A DNA stretch of 64,000 nt, taken from NCBI GenBank assembly GCA_963677135.2, contig CAXXLS010000012.1, positions 62,001 through 126,000 of the forward strand, written 5' to 3'. Of this stretch, positions 8,199-18,261 are shown in pieces; position 1 is the first letter of the stretch; each line of letters starts with the position of its first letter. The notes beneath the pieces were generated by a model, which was given only the letters and a program-made list of their open reading frames with translations, ran no database searches and had not been told where the DNA came from. A program made the translations under genes and the position numbers. Origin of the DNA: Seleniibacterium sp963677135 (lineage in GTDB: Bacteria; Desulfobacterota; Desulfuromonadia; Desulfuromonadales; Geopsychrobacteraceae).

Positions 8199-9392
8199 TT
8201 AAATCTCGGCCAGGATTCCGTCAAGAATCCCGATCATCTGGTCAATTTCGTCAGTAGTCACAATAAGCGGTGGCACAAAGCGCAGGACGTTGCCCATGGT
8301 GCAATTGATCAGCAGGCCCCGGGAGAGGGCATTGGTGACAATGGCGCCGCCATCGATGTTCAGCTCCATGCCGATCATCAGTCCGCGGCCCCGAATGGTG
8401 ACAATACAGGGGTATTTGCCCTGCAGTCTTGCCAGTTCCTGCTGCAGGTAGGCTCCCATGGCCCGGCAGTTCTCGAGCACCTCGTCTTCGAGCAGCACTT
8501 TCATGGTGGCAACCGCCGCCGCGGTCACCAGGGGATTGCCGCCGAACGTCGAACCATGGGTTCCCGGTCCGAGGACGTCGATGATCGGGTGGCGGGACAC
8601 CATGGCCCCGATGGGCGGTCCCCCGGCCAGGGCTTTGGCCAGGGTCATGATATCGGGTTCGATCTGCTCCTGCTGATAGGCGAACAGGGTTCCGGTCCGT
8701 CCCAGGCCGACCTGGATCTCGTCAAAGATAAGCAGCAGGTTCTGAGCGTCACACAGCTCGCGGACGGCCTTCAGGTACCCGGCCGGCGGGATGTTGACGC
8801 CGCCTTCCCCCTGAATCGGTTCCAGCATGATGGCGCAGGTCTTGGGACTGATCGCCTGCTTCAGAGCATCGATATCCCCATAGGGGACATACCTGAAGCC
8901 CGGAATCAGGGGGGCGAATCCGGTCTGGATTTTTTCCTGGCCGGTCGCGCTCAGGGTGCACAGGGTCCGGCCATGAAACGAGACCTTGGCGGTGATGATT
9001 TCGTAGCGCTCCTCGCCGTAGGTCTCCAGGCTGTATTTTCTGGCCAGCTTGATGGCGGCCTCGTTGGCCTCGGCGCCGGAATTGCAGAAAAAAACCTGGT
9101 CGCCGAAGGAGTGTTCGCAAAGCAGTTCCGCCAGTTCGATCTGGCTGGGAATATGATAATAGTTCGAACAATGAATCAGTTTGGCTGCCTGGTCCTGCAG
9201 GGCGGTCACCACTTTCGGATGGCAATGACCGAGATTGTTGACGGCGACTCCGGCCAGGAAGTCGAGGTAACGGTTGCCGTCGACATCGGTCAGCCAGCAG
9301 CCTTCGCCGCTGGCCGCGACCAGCGGGTAGCGGCCGTAGGTTTTGGCGACATGCTCCAGTCCCCGGTCTATCCAGCTTTGTGAAGTGCTCAT
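8199..9392 (-). CDS. argD: Acetylornithine aminotransferase
   Basis: Class-III pyridoxal-phosphate aminotransferase (EC 2.6.1.11) of arginine synthesis; the family often also acts on succinyl-DAP. The 397-residue product has FCNSGAEANEAAIKLAR, the cofactor Asp in FDEIQVGLGRTG, the Schiff-base lysine in TLAKALAGGPPIGAM and GSTFGGNPL. Its ATG overlaps the argB stop by one base (TGATG), indicating translational coupling. Since DapL is present, the DAP role is probably not needed here. Confidence 0.94.
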   Translation of the reverse strand: MSTSQSWIDRGLEHVAKTYGRYPLVAASGEGCWLTDVDGNRYLDFLAGVAVNNLGHCHPKVVTALQDQAAKLIHCSNYYHIPSQIELAELLCEHSFGDQVFFCNSGAEANEAAIKLARKYSLETYGEERYEIITAKVSFHGRTLCTLSATGQEKIQTGFAPLIPGFRYVPYGDIDALKQAISPKTCAIMLEPIQGEGGVNIPPAGYLKAVRELCDAQNLLLIFDEIQVGLGRTGTLFAYQQEQIEPDIMTLAKALAGGPPIGAMVSRHPIIDVLGPGTHGSTFGGNPLVTAAAVATMKVLLEDEVLENCRAMGAYLQQELARLQGKYPCIVTIRGRGLMIGMELNIDGGAIVTNALSRGLLINCTMGNVLRFVPPLIVTTDEIDQMIGILDGILAEI

Positions 9393-10279
9393 CAGTTGTA
9401 CCTCGCTACCGCCGTCCCGATGCCTTTATCGGTGAAAATCTCGAGGAGGCAGGCATGTTCCATCCGTCCGTCGATGATGTGGGTTTTCTTGACGCCGTCC
9501 TCGATGGCATCGACGCAGCAGTTGATCTTGGGAATCATGCCGCCCGAGATGGTGCCGTTGTTGATGAGGTCGGGGACCCGCTGAATGTCGATAGTTGAGA
9601 TCAGCCGGCCGTCCTTGTCTTTGACCCCTTCGATATCGGTCAGCAGGATCAGCTTTTCGGCTTTGAGGGCTCCGGCCACTTTGCCGGCCACCAGGTCGGC
9701 GTTGATATTGAAGGTTTCGCCATCCAGGCCGCTGCCGATGGGGGCGATAACCGGAATGAACTTGTTTTCTTCCAGGGCGCCGATGATGGTCGGATCGACG
9801 GACTCGACCTCCCCAACCATGCCGATATCGATGATTTCCGGGGTCAGGGTGTTCGGGTTGACCGCCGTCATTTCAAGCTTGCGGGCCCGGATCAGTCCGC
9901 CGTCCTTGCCGGTGATTCCGACCGCCTTGCCGCCGTAGCGATTGATATTGGCGACGATCTCCTTGTTGACCTTGCCCCCCAGGACCATTTCGACAACATC
10001 CATGGTCGCGCTGTCAGTGACCCGCATCCCCTGGATGAATTGGCTTTCAATCTTCATCGCTTCAAGGACTTTGCCGATCTGGGGGCCGCCTCCGTGGACG
10101 ACCACGGGATTGAGACCGATATATTTCATCAGGATGATGTCGCGGGCAAAGCCCTCTTTGAGCTTTTCATCCACCATGGCGTTGCCGCCGTATTTAATGA
10201 CAATGGTTTTGCCGTAGAAGCGTTTGATCCAGGGGAGGGCTTCCATCAGCACATTGGCTTTTCCGATAAGTTCTTCCAT
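9392..10279 (-). CDS. argB: Acetylglutamate kinase
   Basis: Phosphorylates N-acetylglutamate (EC 2.7.2.8), usually the arginine-feedback step. The 295-residue amino-acid-kinase-fold protein has IVIKYGGNAM near residue 28 and VVVHGGGPQIG near residue 60. The N-terminal extension MEELIGKANVLMEALPWIKR is the type found in arginine-sensitive hexameric enzymes, so feedback inhibition is plausible. It leads the argB-argD pair and is 54 bases after hslU. Confidence 0.95.
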   Translation of the reverse strand: MEELIGKANVLMEALPWIKRFYGKTIVIKYGGNAMVDEKLKEGFARDIILMKYIGLNPVVVHGGGPQIGKVLEAMKIESQFIQGMRVTDSATMDVVEMVLGGKVNKEIVANINRYGGKAVGITGKDGGLIRARKLEMTAVNPNTLTPEIIDIGMVGEVESVDPTIIGALEENKFIPVIAPIGSGLDGETFNINADLVAGKVAGALKAEKLILLTDIEGVKDKDGRLISTIDIQRVPDLINNGTISGGMIPKINCCVDAIEDGVKKTHIIDGRMEHACLLEIFTDKGIGTAVARYN

Positions 10280-10301
10280 AGGTCGTCAGATCCTCGTGAA
10301 G

Positions 10302-10326
10302 CTGCCGGCCTGGAGCTCGCCGGCAG
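10302..10326 (-). other. GC hairpin between hslU and argB
   Basis: CTGCCGGC and GCCGGCAG form a perfect 8-bp stem around a 9-base loop. There is no U-tract, so it is probably a weak terminator or an mRNA-stability stem separating the protease genes from the arginine genes. Confidence 0.45.
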
Positions 10327-10333
10327 AACAAAA

Positions 10334-11658
<1,325 letters not shown>

Positions 11659-11662
<4 letters not shown>

Positions 11663-12189
11663 GCGATCACCTCGATAGCAATCCGGTCGTTGGTGTAGAT
11701 ACAGATGTCTGCTGCAATCTGCAGGGCTTTTTCGGCAATCTGGTCCGCCGTCAGATCCGAATGGGCGACCAGGGCCCGGGCTGCGGCAAGGGCAAAACTT
11801 CCCCCCGAACCGATGGCTGCGACTTCGTCGTCCGGTTCAATCACATCCCCGGCTCCGGAGATGACCAGGGTGACGTCCCGGTCGGCAACAATCAGCAGGG
11901 CCTCCAGCCTGCGCAGCACGCGATCGGTACGCCAGTCTTTGGCAAGGGCGACGGCGGCACGCGGCAGGTTGCCCCGGAATTCCTGCAGTTTGGCTTCGAA
12001 TTTTTCAAACAGGGTGAAGGCGTCAGCGGTGCTCCCGGCAAAACCGGCGATCACCTTGTCCTGGTACAGCCTGCGGATTTTCCGTGCCCCATGTTTCATG
12101 ACGGTGTTGCCGAGACTGACCTGACCGTCCCCGGCCAGGGCGACTTTCCCCTGGTGTCTGACACAGCAGATGGTGGTTCCTTTAAACAA
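11659..12189 (-). CDS. hslV: HslUV protease catalytic subunit HslV
   Basis: Threonine peptidase of the bacterial proteasome-like complex. 176 residues. After a short MFKG propeptide comes TTICCVRHQGKVALAGDGQ, so the catalytic N-terminal Thr is Thr5; KHGARKIRRLYQDKVIAGFAG follows. The start codon is TTG at 12187-12189, preceded by AGGAG with a 6-base spacer. No ATG fits the family N-terminus. Together with the GTG of hslU, both subunits use weak starts. Confidence 0.94.
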
Positions 12190-12296
12190 AGCTTCGCTCC
12201 TGTCGTCTGATAGGTGGAAAGACGAAACATAACATAAAAAAGTATCGATAAAAAAGAGCTTATAGCGTGATCTTAAGGATTTTTGGGGCCTGGAAA

Positions 12297-13409
12297 TCAG
12301 GCCGGCAGGGGAAATTCGATGGTTGCGGTCGTCCCTTTGTCGGGTTCGCTGCTGATAGAGAGTTGACCGTTCATGCTGCGGATAAAATCGCGGGTGTAGA
12401 ACAGGCCGAGGCCGAAGCCGCGGACCTGGCCGGTATGCTCGGGATCGACCTGGTAGAACTTGTTGAAGATCTTGGCCAGTTCCTGCTGCGGGATGCCGAT
12501 GCCGGTGTCCCTGATCAGGAGTCTGACCCGGTCGCCGCTGACGTCCCCGCTCACCGAAACGGTCCCACCCGGCGGGGTGAACTTGATGGCGTTGTCGAGC
12601 AGGGCGCGGATAGCAAAGTTGATGCGCTGGGCGTTGAGAAGCAGGGGCGTATCCGGAAGCTCGCCCAGTTCAATGTGATACTCGATCCGGTTGCTCAGAG
12701 CGAGGGGTTTCAGGGCCAGGGCGACCTGGTCCGCGACCTTGTGCAGATCGATGGGGTCGAGGGGCAGGTCTTCGTCCTGAAGGGTCGCTTCGCTGAAATA
12801 GAGCAGGTCCTGGATCAGCTGTTCCAGGTGGAGGGTTTCGGCCTGGACCATGGCCACCATTTGCCTGAAATTTTCATCATCCGGGCTTTCCACCCCGTCG
12901 GCGATATTTTCGATAAATAGGGAAATGGCCGTCGCGGGGGTTTTCAGCTTGTGGGAGATAAGGCCGAGAAAGTCGTTCTTGAGTTTGTCGGTCCGTTTCA
13001 AGGCGGCCAGTTCTTCGCGAATCTTCTGTTTCTCCAGCACCTTGTTGACCGTCGTACTGAGCTGCAGAATGTTGATCGGTTTGTTGATGAAATCATCAGC
13101 GCCCTCTTTGAGAGCTTCGAGGATCAGTTCCTTGTCGGAATAACCGGTCATCAGAATGAACGCCAGATCAGGACGTATGGTTTTGACTTTGTTGAGAAGT
13201 TCGAGACCGCTGATGGAGGGCATGACAACATCGCTGAGGATCAGATCGATATCTTCGCTGTCAAGAATGCGGAGCGCCTCCTCGCCGTTGGCGGCCAGCA
13301 GGATATGGTGGGTGTACAGCGCGCTGGCACACAGTTCGCGAATGATCGGTTCGTCGTCGACAATAAGAATGGTCTTGCTTCCGGTTTTGTTGAACAGGGA
13401 GTCGATCAT
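12297..13409 (-). CDS. Receiver-histidine kinase hybrid protein
   Basis: 370 residues with no membrane segment. An N-terminal receiver domain (about 13-125) has the acidic pair in IVDDEP, phospho-acceptor Asp60 (ILSDVVMPS) and Lys110. A short coiled linker (KVLEKQKIREELAAL) leads to HisKA with His153 in LISHKLKTPAT. The ATPase domain has ALLDNAIKFTPPGG (N box), IRDTGIGIP (G1) and GFGLGLFYTRDF (G2). The receiver-first order suggests it is a cytoplasmic relay that is phosphorylated by, or regulated through, another kinase. No partner regulator is adjacent. It lies between alaS and hslV on the same strand. The signal is unknown. Confidence 0.9.
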   Translation of the reverse strand: MIDSLFNKTGSKTILIVDDEPIIRELCASALYTHHILLAANGEEALRILDSEDIDLILSDVVMPSISGLELLNKVKTIRPDLAFILMTGYSDKELILEALKEGADDFINKPINILQLSTTVNKVLEKQKIREELAALKRTDKLKNDFLGLISHKLKTPATAISLFIENIADGVESPDDENFRQMVAMVQAETLHLEQLIQDLLYFSEATLQDEDLPLDPIDLHKVADQVALALKPLALSNRIEYHIELGELPDTPLLLNAQRINFAIRALLDNAIKFTPPGGTVSVSGDVSGDRVRLLIRDTGIGIPQQELAKIFNKFYQVDPEHTGQVRGFGLGLFYTRDFIRSMNGQLSISSEPDKGTTATIEFPLPA

Positions 13410-13519
13410 AGCGGCTGCCTTGCAGGAGATGAAGAATCACGTCGTTACGGCAAAATGGATGAATCTGCAACCAATTATAGCAACTGAATGACACTTTTGT
13501 TGCCGGGATACAGGTTTAT

Positions 13520-13560
13520 TAAAAAATCCCGGTCAGCAGCGCAGGCGTGCGGACCGGGAT
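13520..13560 (-). terminator. Terminator after alaS
   Basis: ATCCCGGTC and GACCGGGAT form a 9-bp stem around a 17-base loop, followed on the minus strand by a run of six Ts. It lies 22 bases past the alaS stop, a typical intrinsic terminator. Confidence 0.85.
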
Positions 13561-13581
13561 CGGTGTCGGGGAATCTTTTTT

Positions 13582-16224
13582 TTAGCTGAGCAGCTGCTTG
13601 AGTTGCTCGGGGGCCGCCTGGAGCAGGGCCTCTATCTTGCCGGTTTCCGGCCCTCCGGCCTGGGCCAGTTCGGGGCGGCCGCCACCGCGTCCGCCGACGA
13701 TGGCGGCGAGAGGCTTGATCAGATCGCCGGCCTTGACCCGCGCGGTCAGATCCTTGGTGACCGCCACCAGCAGGGCGACTTTGCCGTCACTCTCGGCAGC
13801 CAGAACCAGTACGCCCGAGCCGAGCTTGTCCCGCAGCTGATCGGAAAACTCGCGCAGCCCCTTGCCGTCGACCCCGGGGACCTTGACGGCCAGCAGCTTG
13901 ATGTCAGCGATCTGCCGGACCTGGTTGAGAAGTTCGCTGCTGCGTTCGGCGTTCAGCTTGCTGTGCAGCTGTTCCAGTTCCTTTTCGAGTTCTTTCTGGT
14001 GTTCGACCAGCTTCTGGATACGGGTTTCCAGTTGCTGGGGATCGCTCTTGACCAGGTCGGCAAGCCGCTGCAGGGTCTGCTGCTGCTGGTGAACCAGGTT
14101 GAGAGCCGCCTCTCCGGTGACGGCTTCGATTCTCCGGACCCCGGCCGCGATCCCCCCTTCACTGACGATGCGGAACAGGCCGATGTCGCCGGCTGCCTCA
14201 GCATGGGTTCCGCCGCAGAGTTCCATGCTGTAGTCGCCGACGGAAATAACCCGGACCTCGTCTCCGTATTTTTCGCCGAACAGGGCCATGGCGCCTGATT
14301 TCTTGGCCTCGTCGGCAGACATCAGCTGGCTGGCAACCTGCTGGTTTTTGCGGATCTGGCTGTTGACCTCGTCTTCGATGGCCAGCAGTTCCGCGGGCGT
14401 GACCGGCGAAAAGTGGGTAAAGTCGAAGCGCAGCCGTTCGGGAGTGACCAGTGAACCGGCCTGCTTGATGTGATCGCCCAGGTGTTTCTGCAGGGCGGCC
14501 TGAAGCAGGTGGGTGGCGGTATGGTTGATGACGATCCGCTGGCGCCGCTCGCTGTCGACGGCGATGGTGACCGTGTCCCCTTTGCTGATCTCCCCGGTGA
14601 CCACCTCGCAGAGATGGACATAAAGGTCGGGCAGGGGCTTTTTGGTGTCGGTGATCACCAGTCTGGCCTGGGCAGTCTCCATGCTGCCGGTATCGCCGAC
14701 CTGGCCACCGGATTCCCCGTAACAGGGGGTTGCCGAGGTAATGACCTCGATTTTTTCGCCGCAGGCCGCATCGTCGACCAGCTGACCCTGGCGGATAATG
14801 GCCAGAACGGTCCCCTGGTCCTCGAGTTTCAGGTACCCGCTGAATGCGCTTCTGATCCCCTCATCGACCAGCTGCTTGTAGATGCCTGAAATGGCCTCTT
14901 CCCCCGAACCTTTCCAGTGTTCGCGGGCCTTGGCGCGCTGTTCCTCCATGCACGCCTCGAACCCATCCTCATCCAGGGTGAAACCATCCTTTTCGACGAT
15001 ATCGGCGGTCAGGTCGAGGGGGAACCCGTAGGTGTCGTAAAGTTTGAAAACGATATCCCCGGGGATGGTCGTCTGACCTTTTTCAGCCAGACCGGCAATT
15101 TCATCCTGGAGAATTCTCAGGCCGTTGCCGAGGGTCTGGATGAAGCGTTCTTCCTCGTTCTGAACGACTTTGGCGACAAAGTCCTTGCGGCCGGCTTCTT
15201 CCGGATAGGCGACTGCCATGGCGTCGAGGACGAAAACACTGGTTTTGAACAGCACCGGATCCTCGAAGCCGAGCATCTTGGCGTGACGCATGGCCCGGCG
15301 CATGATCCGGCGCAGGACGTAGCCGCGTCCTTCGTTACTGGGCAGGACGCCGTCGGCGATCAGGTAGGCCGTGGCGCGGCTGTGGTCGGCCATGACCCGC
15401 ATTGAGACATCATCCTCTGCATTGGCCCCGTAGGTTTTCCCGGAGAGCTTTTCGATGTAGCTGATGATGTTGCGCAGCAGGTCGGTATCATAGTTGGACT
15501 GAACCCCCTGGATCACCGTGGTGATCCGCTCCAGTCCCATGCCGGTATCGACCGCTGGCTTGGGCAGGGGAATCAGTTCTCCGTCCGGCTGCCGGTCATA
15601 CTGCATGAAGACGTTGTTCCAGATTTCCATGTAGCGGTCGCAGTCGCAGCCGACGGTGCAGTCAGGCGAATCGCAGCCGACTTCGGGGCCGTTGTCATAG
15701 AAGATTTCCGAGCAGGGTCCGCAGGGTCCGGTGTCCCCCATCTGCCAGAAATTGTCTTCTTCAAAACGGAAAATCCGTTCGCGGGGTACGCCCTGCTGAT
15801 GGTGCCAGATGTCGGCGGCTTCGTCATCGTCCGTATAGACCGAGACGTAAAGGCGGTTCTTGTCGAGCTTGAGATCTTCGGTCAGAAATTCCCAGGCGAA
15901 GGCGATGGCGTCTTTTTTGAAATAATCACCGAAGGAGAAATTGCCGAGCATTTCAAAAAAGGTATGATGGCGAGCGGTCCGACCGACATTTTCAAGGTCG
16001 TTGTGCTTGCCGCCTGCCCGAACGCATTTCTGGGAGGTGGTGGCCCGGACATAGGGACGTTTCTCGGCGCCCAGGAAGCAGTCTTTGAACTGGTTCATCC
16101 CGGCGTTGGTAAAGAGCAGGGTCGGGTCGTTGTGAGGAACCAGTGATGACGATGGCACGATTGTATGGCCCCGGTCCTCGAAAAATTTAAGAAACCGGGC
16201 ACGGATTTCATTACCAGTAAGCAT
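13582..16224 (-). CDS. alaS: Alanyl-tRNA synthetase
   Basis: Charges tRNA-Ala and edits Ser/Gly errors (EC 6.1.1.7). 880 residues, full length. The catalytic core starts MLTGNEIRARFLKFFEDRGH with VPSSSLVPHNDPTLLFTNAG and NVGRTARHHTFFEMLGNFSF. The editing domain has NHTATHLLQAAL and ELCGGTHAEAAGD, which carry the zinc ligands. A coiled region (VEHQKELEKELEQLHSKL) leads to the C-Ala/DHHA1 end with GGRGGGRPELAQAGG. The frame is open 14 codons further upstream, but the family start and AAAGG support 16224. Confidence 0.97.
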   Translation of the reverse strand: MLTGNEIRARFLKFFEDRGHTIVPSSSLVPHNDPTLLFTNAGMNQFKDCFLGAEKRPYVRATTSQKCVRAGGKHNDLENVGRTARHHTFFEMLGNFSFGDYFKKDAIAFAWEFLTEDLKLDKNRLYVSVYTDDDEAADIWHHQQGVPRERIFRFEEDNFWQMGDTGPCGPCSEIFYDNGPEVGCDSPDCTVGCDCDRYMEIWNNVFMQYDRQPDGELIPLPKPAVDTGMGLERITTVIQGVQSNYDTDLLRNIISYIEKLSGKTYGANAEDDVSMRVMADHSRATAYLIADGVLPSNEGRGYVLRRIMRRAMRHAKMLGFEDPVLFKTSVFVLDAMAVAYPEEAGRKDFVAKVVQNEEERFIQTLGNGLRILQDEIAGLAEKGQTTIPGDIVFKLYDTYGFPLDLTADIVEKDGFTLDEDGFEACMEEQRAKAREHWKGSGEEAISGIYKQLVDEGIRSAFSGYLKLEDQGTVLAIIRQGQLVDDAACGEKIEVITSATPCYGESGGQVGDTGSMETAQARLVITDTKKPLPDLYVHLCEVVTGEISKGDTVTIAVDSERRQRIVINHTATHLLQAALQKHLGDHIKQAGSLVTPERLRFDFTHFSPVTPAELLAIEDEVNSQIRKNQQVASQLMSADEAKKSGAMALFGEKYGDEVRVISVGDYSMELCGGTHAEAAGDIGLFRIVSEGGIAAGVRRIEAVTGEAALNLVHQQQQTLQRLADLVKSDPQQLETRIQKLVEHQKELEKELEQLHSKLNAERSSELLNQVRQIADIKLLAVKVPGVDGKGLREFSDQLRDKLGSGVLVLAAESDGKVALLVAVTKDLTARVKAGDLIKPLAAIVGGRGGGRPELAQAGGPETGKIEALLQAAPEQLKQLLS

Positions 16225-16294
16225 GGCCGCAGACCTTTCTTGTTGCAGAATTATATATTGATTCATGTATGAATTAGACTGAGCTGAACAAGGG

Positions 16295-16323
16295 ATGATA
16301 ATCGAATTGGCTTGGATTGAAAA
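16295..16323 (-). promoter_or_regulatory. Candidate sigma-70 promoter of alaS
   Basis: On the minus strand TTTTCA (16318-16323), a 17-base spacer and TATCAT (16295-16300) lie about 70 bases before the alaS ATG. The -10 matches 5 of 6 and the -35 matches 4 of 6. It lies in a 350-base stretch (16225-16574) between recX and alaS in which I see no convincing gene. Confidence 0.45.
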
Positions 16324-16574
16324 GGGTTTTGTCCATTCCCGCCAAGATCGGCGCTATCGAATATCCTCGGGGAGATTCCTGTGAAGATGGCTTGGCTCAT
16401 GGCGTCCCGGGGCGATCGTCTTCGTCAGCAGCGGCCAAAGTGGCGATCTCATCTTCGGCAGGCCGGTCCTGCGGAATAATATCAGTGGCGACTTGGGACC
16501 CATGCCGGGCATCTTTGTGCTGACCGGCGAGGTGTCCTGTCCGGATTCGCTGATCGAATGATGACGAATGGCGT

Positions 16575-17054
16575 TCAGTCTTCGCCGCCGTCACGCAGAG
16601 TACTGAAAATCAGTTCGAGGGGAAATCCCCGGCGCTGCAGATAAGTGACGACCCGGCGGCGTTCGCGATCCGAAGCCTGGTGAAAATTGAAGCCGACAAA
16701 TCTGCGTTGCAACAGGTCTTGCAGAATCTCGGCCGGAGGGGTTTCCTGGCTGATAATGTCAAGAGTCTGTTCGGCCGTGGTGGCGTCGATGCCACGCTGC
16801 TTCAGGTCGAGAAGGATTTTGCGCCCCACGCCTCTACCGCTCCGGGCCAGGCTGCGGGCCCGCAGCAGCGCATAGCGGCGGTCGTCAAGATAATTGTAGT
16901 CCAGGCACCGACTGACTGCGCCATCGATGGCCGCTGCTGAAAAGCCGAACCGGGCCAGTTTGCGGCGCAGTTCGGCTTCACTCATATCCCGCCCGGACAG
17001 CAGTCGGAGCGCGGCGGCGAAAGGATCAGAAGCGTTCGATTTCGACTTGTCCAT
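16575..17054 (-). CDS. recX: RecA regulatory protein RecX
   Basis: Binds and restrains RecA filaments. 159 residues of tandem three-helix repeats: LRLLSGRDMSEAELRRKLAR (near 16-35), YNYLDDRRYALLRARSLARSGRGVGRKI in the middle and RRRVVTYLQRRGFPLELIFS at the end. The chosen ATG gives MDKSKSNASDPFAAALRLLS. It overlaps the pilT end by 29 bases, so the two are read in series: recA, pilT, recX. The open frame upstream of this ATG lies inside pilT and is not family sequence. Confidence 0.9.
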   Translation of the reverse strand: MDKSKSNASDPFAAALRLLSGRDMSEAELRRKLARFGFSAAAIDGAVSRCLDYNYLDDRRYALLRARSLARSGRGVGRKILLDLKQRGIDATTAEQTLDIISQETPPAEILQDLLQRRFVGFNFHQASDRERRRVVTYLQRRGFPLELIFSTLRDGGED

Positions 17055-18216
17055 TCGCGTCCAGCCCGTCCGAAGCAGAGGCCGCTGACAGCTTTTCTTC
17101 CTCTTCCTTGCCCCTTTCGAAATCGCTCCACGAGGTGTCGGAGGTGGAATCGATGCCGGAGAACTTGAGCTTGAAATCGTCGGGGTTCGAGCTCTGCCGG
17201 ACCGCCTCCTCGTAGGTGATAACATCGCGCTTGACCAGGTCCATCAGGGCCTGGTCGAAGGACTGCATGCCGTAGGTCGTATACCCCTGGGCAATGGCGT
17301 CCTTGAGGTGCACGGTCTTTTCGCGGTCGTCGATCAGCTCACGGACCCGGGCTGTGGAGATCATGACTTCGACGGCGGCCACTCGCCCCTGCCCTTCCCG
17401 GCGGGGGATGAGACGCTGGGAAATGACCCCTTTCAGAACGTTGGCGAGCTGCAGGCGGATATGGCGCTGCTGATGCGGCGGGAACATGGAAATGATCCGG
17501 GTGATGGTTTCCGGCGCATCGATGGTGTGGAGCGTGGACAGCACCAGGTGTCCTGTCTCGGCTGCCGCAAGGGCCGTTTCGGCGGTTTCAAGGTCACGCA
17601 TCTCGCCGACCAGGATAACATCCGGATCCTGGCGCAGGGCGCTCTTGAGGGCGGGGGCGAAGCCGACCGTATCAAATCCCACCTCACGCTGGTTGATGAT
17701 GCACTTGCGATCGCGGTGCAGGTATTCGATAGGGTCTTCAACCGTGACGATGTGAGCGGTGCGGTTGCTGTTGATGTGGTCGATCATGGCCGCCAGGGTG
17801 GTCGATTTTCCTGACCCGGTGGCCCCGGTGACGAGCACCAGACCGCGTTGTTCCTGGGCGATTTTCTTCAGAATCTGCGGCATCAGCAGGTCGTCGAGGG
17901 TCGCGACCTTGAAAGGAATGACCCGGAAGACGGCGGAGACGGTATTGCGCTGCATGAAGACGTTGACCCGGAAGCGGCCCAGGCCGGGAACCCCGTAGGC
18001 GAGGTCGATTTCCCCGATGTCCTCGAACTTGGCGCGCTGCCGGTCGCTCATGATCCCTTCGCACATGTTGCGAACCGCTTCCGCGGTCAGGCGGGGCGCC
18101 TTGGGAACCGGCCGCAAGGTGCCGTCGATGCGGAACACGGGCGGCAGGCCAGCCTTGATATGAATATCCGAGGTGTTAGATTTCAGTGCCATTCCCAGAA
18201 TATCGTTTAGATTCAT
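17026..18216 (-). CDS. pilT: PilT/PilU-type pilus retraction ATPase
   Basis: Hexameric motor for type IV pilus disassembly (twitching), acting at the cytoplasmic face. 396 residues: N-terminal PAS-like part (NTSDIHIKAGLPPVFRIDG), Walker A GATGSGKST near 136-144, Asp box TVEDPIEYLH, Walker B DPDVILVGEMRD and His box HLVLSTLHT. The PilT AIRNLIRE helix is replaced by ARVRELIDDREK, and an acidic tail (FERGKEEEEKLSAASASD) follows. That makes PilU or another PilT paralogue as likely as the main retraction motor. It sits between recA and recX, a position conserved in related genomes as I recall, far from other pil genes here. Confidence 0.85.
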   Translation of the reverse strand: MNLNDILGMALKSNTSDIHIKAGLPPVFRIDGTLRPVPKAPRLTAEAVRNMCEGIMSDRQRAKFEDIGEIDLAYGVPGLGRFRVNVFMQRNTVSAVFRVIPFKVATLDDLLMPQILKKIAQEQRGLVLVTGATGSGKSTTLAAMIDHINSNRTAHIVTVEDPIEYLHRDRKCIINQREVGFDTVGFAPALKSALRQDPDVILVGEMRDLETAETALAAAETGHLVLSTLHTIDAPETITRIISMFPPHQQRHIRLQLANVLKGVISQRLIPRREGQGRVAAVEVMISTARVRELIDDREKTVHLKDAIAQGYTTYGMQSFDQALMDLVKRDVITYEEAVRQSSNPDDFKLKFSGIDSTSDTSWSDFERGKEEEEKLSAASASDGLDANGQVEIERF

Positions 18217-18261
18217 GATCCCACCCTGTAGAAACTTTTCAGTTTAAATAGTCATCAGAGC

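Noticed and set aside
16397..16594. 65-codon minus-strand frame after recX
   Set aside because: It begins inside the recX end without a ribosome site and shows no recognisable motif.
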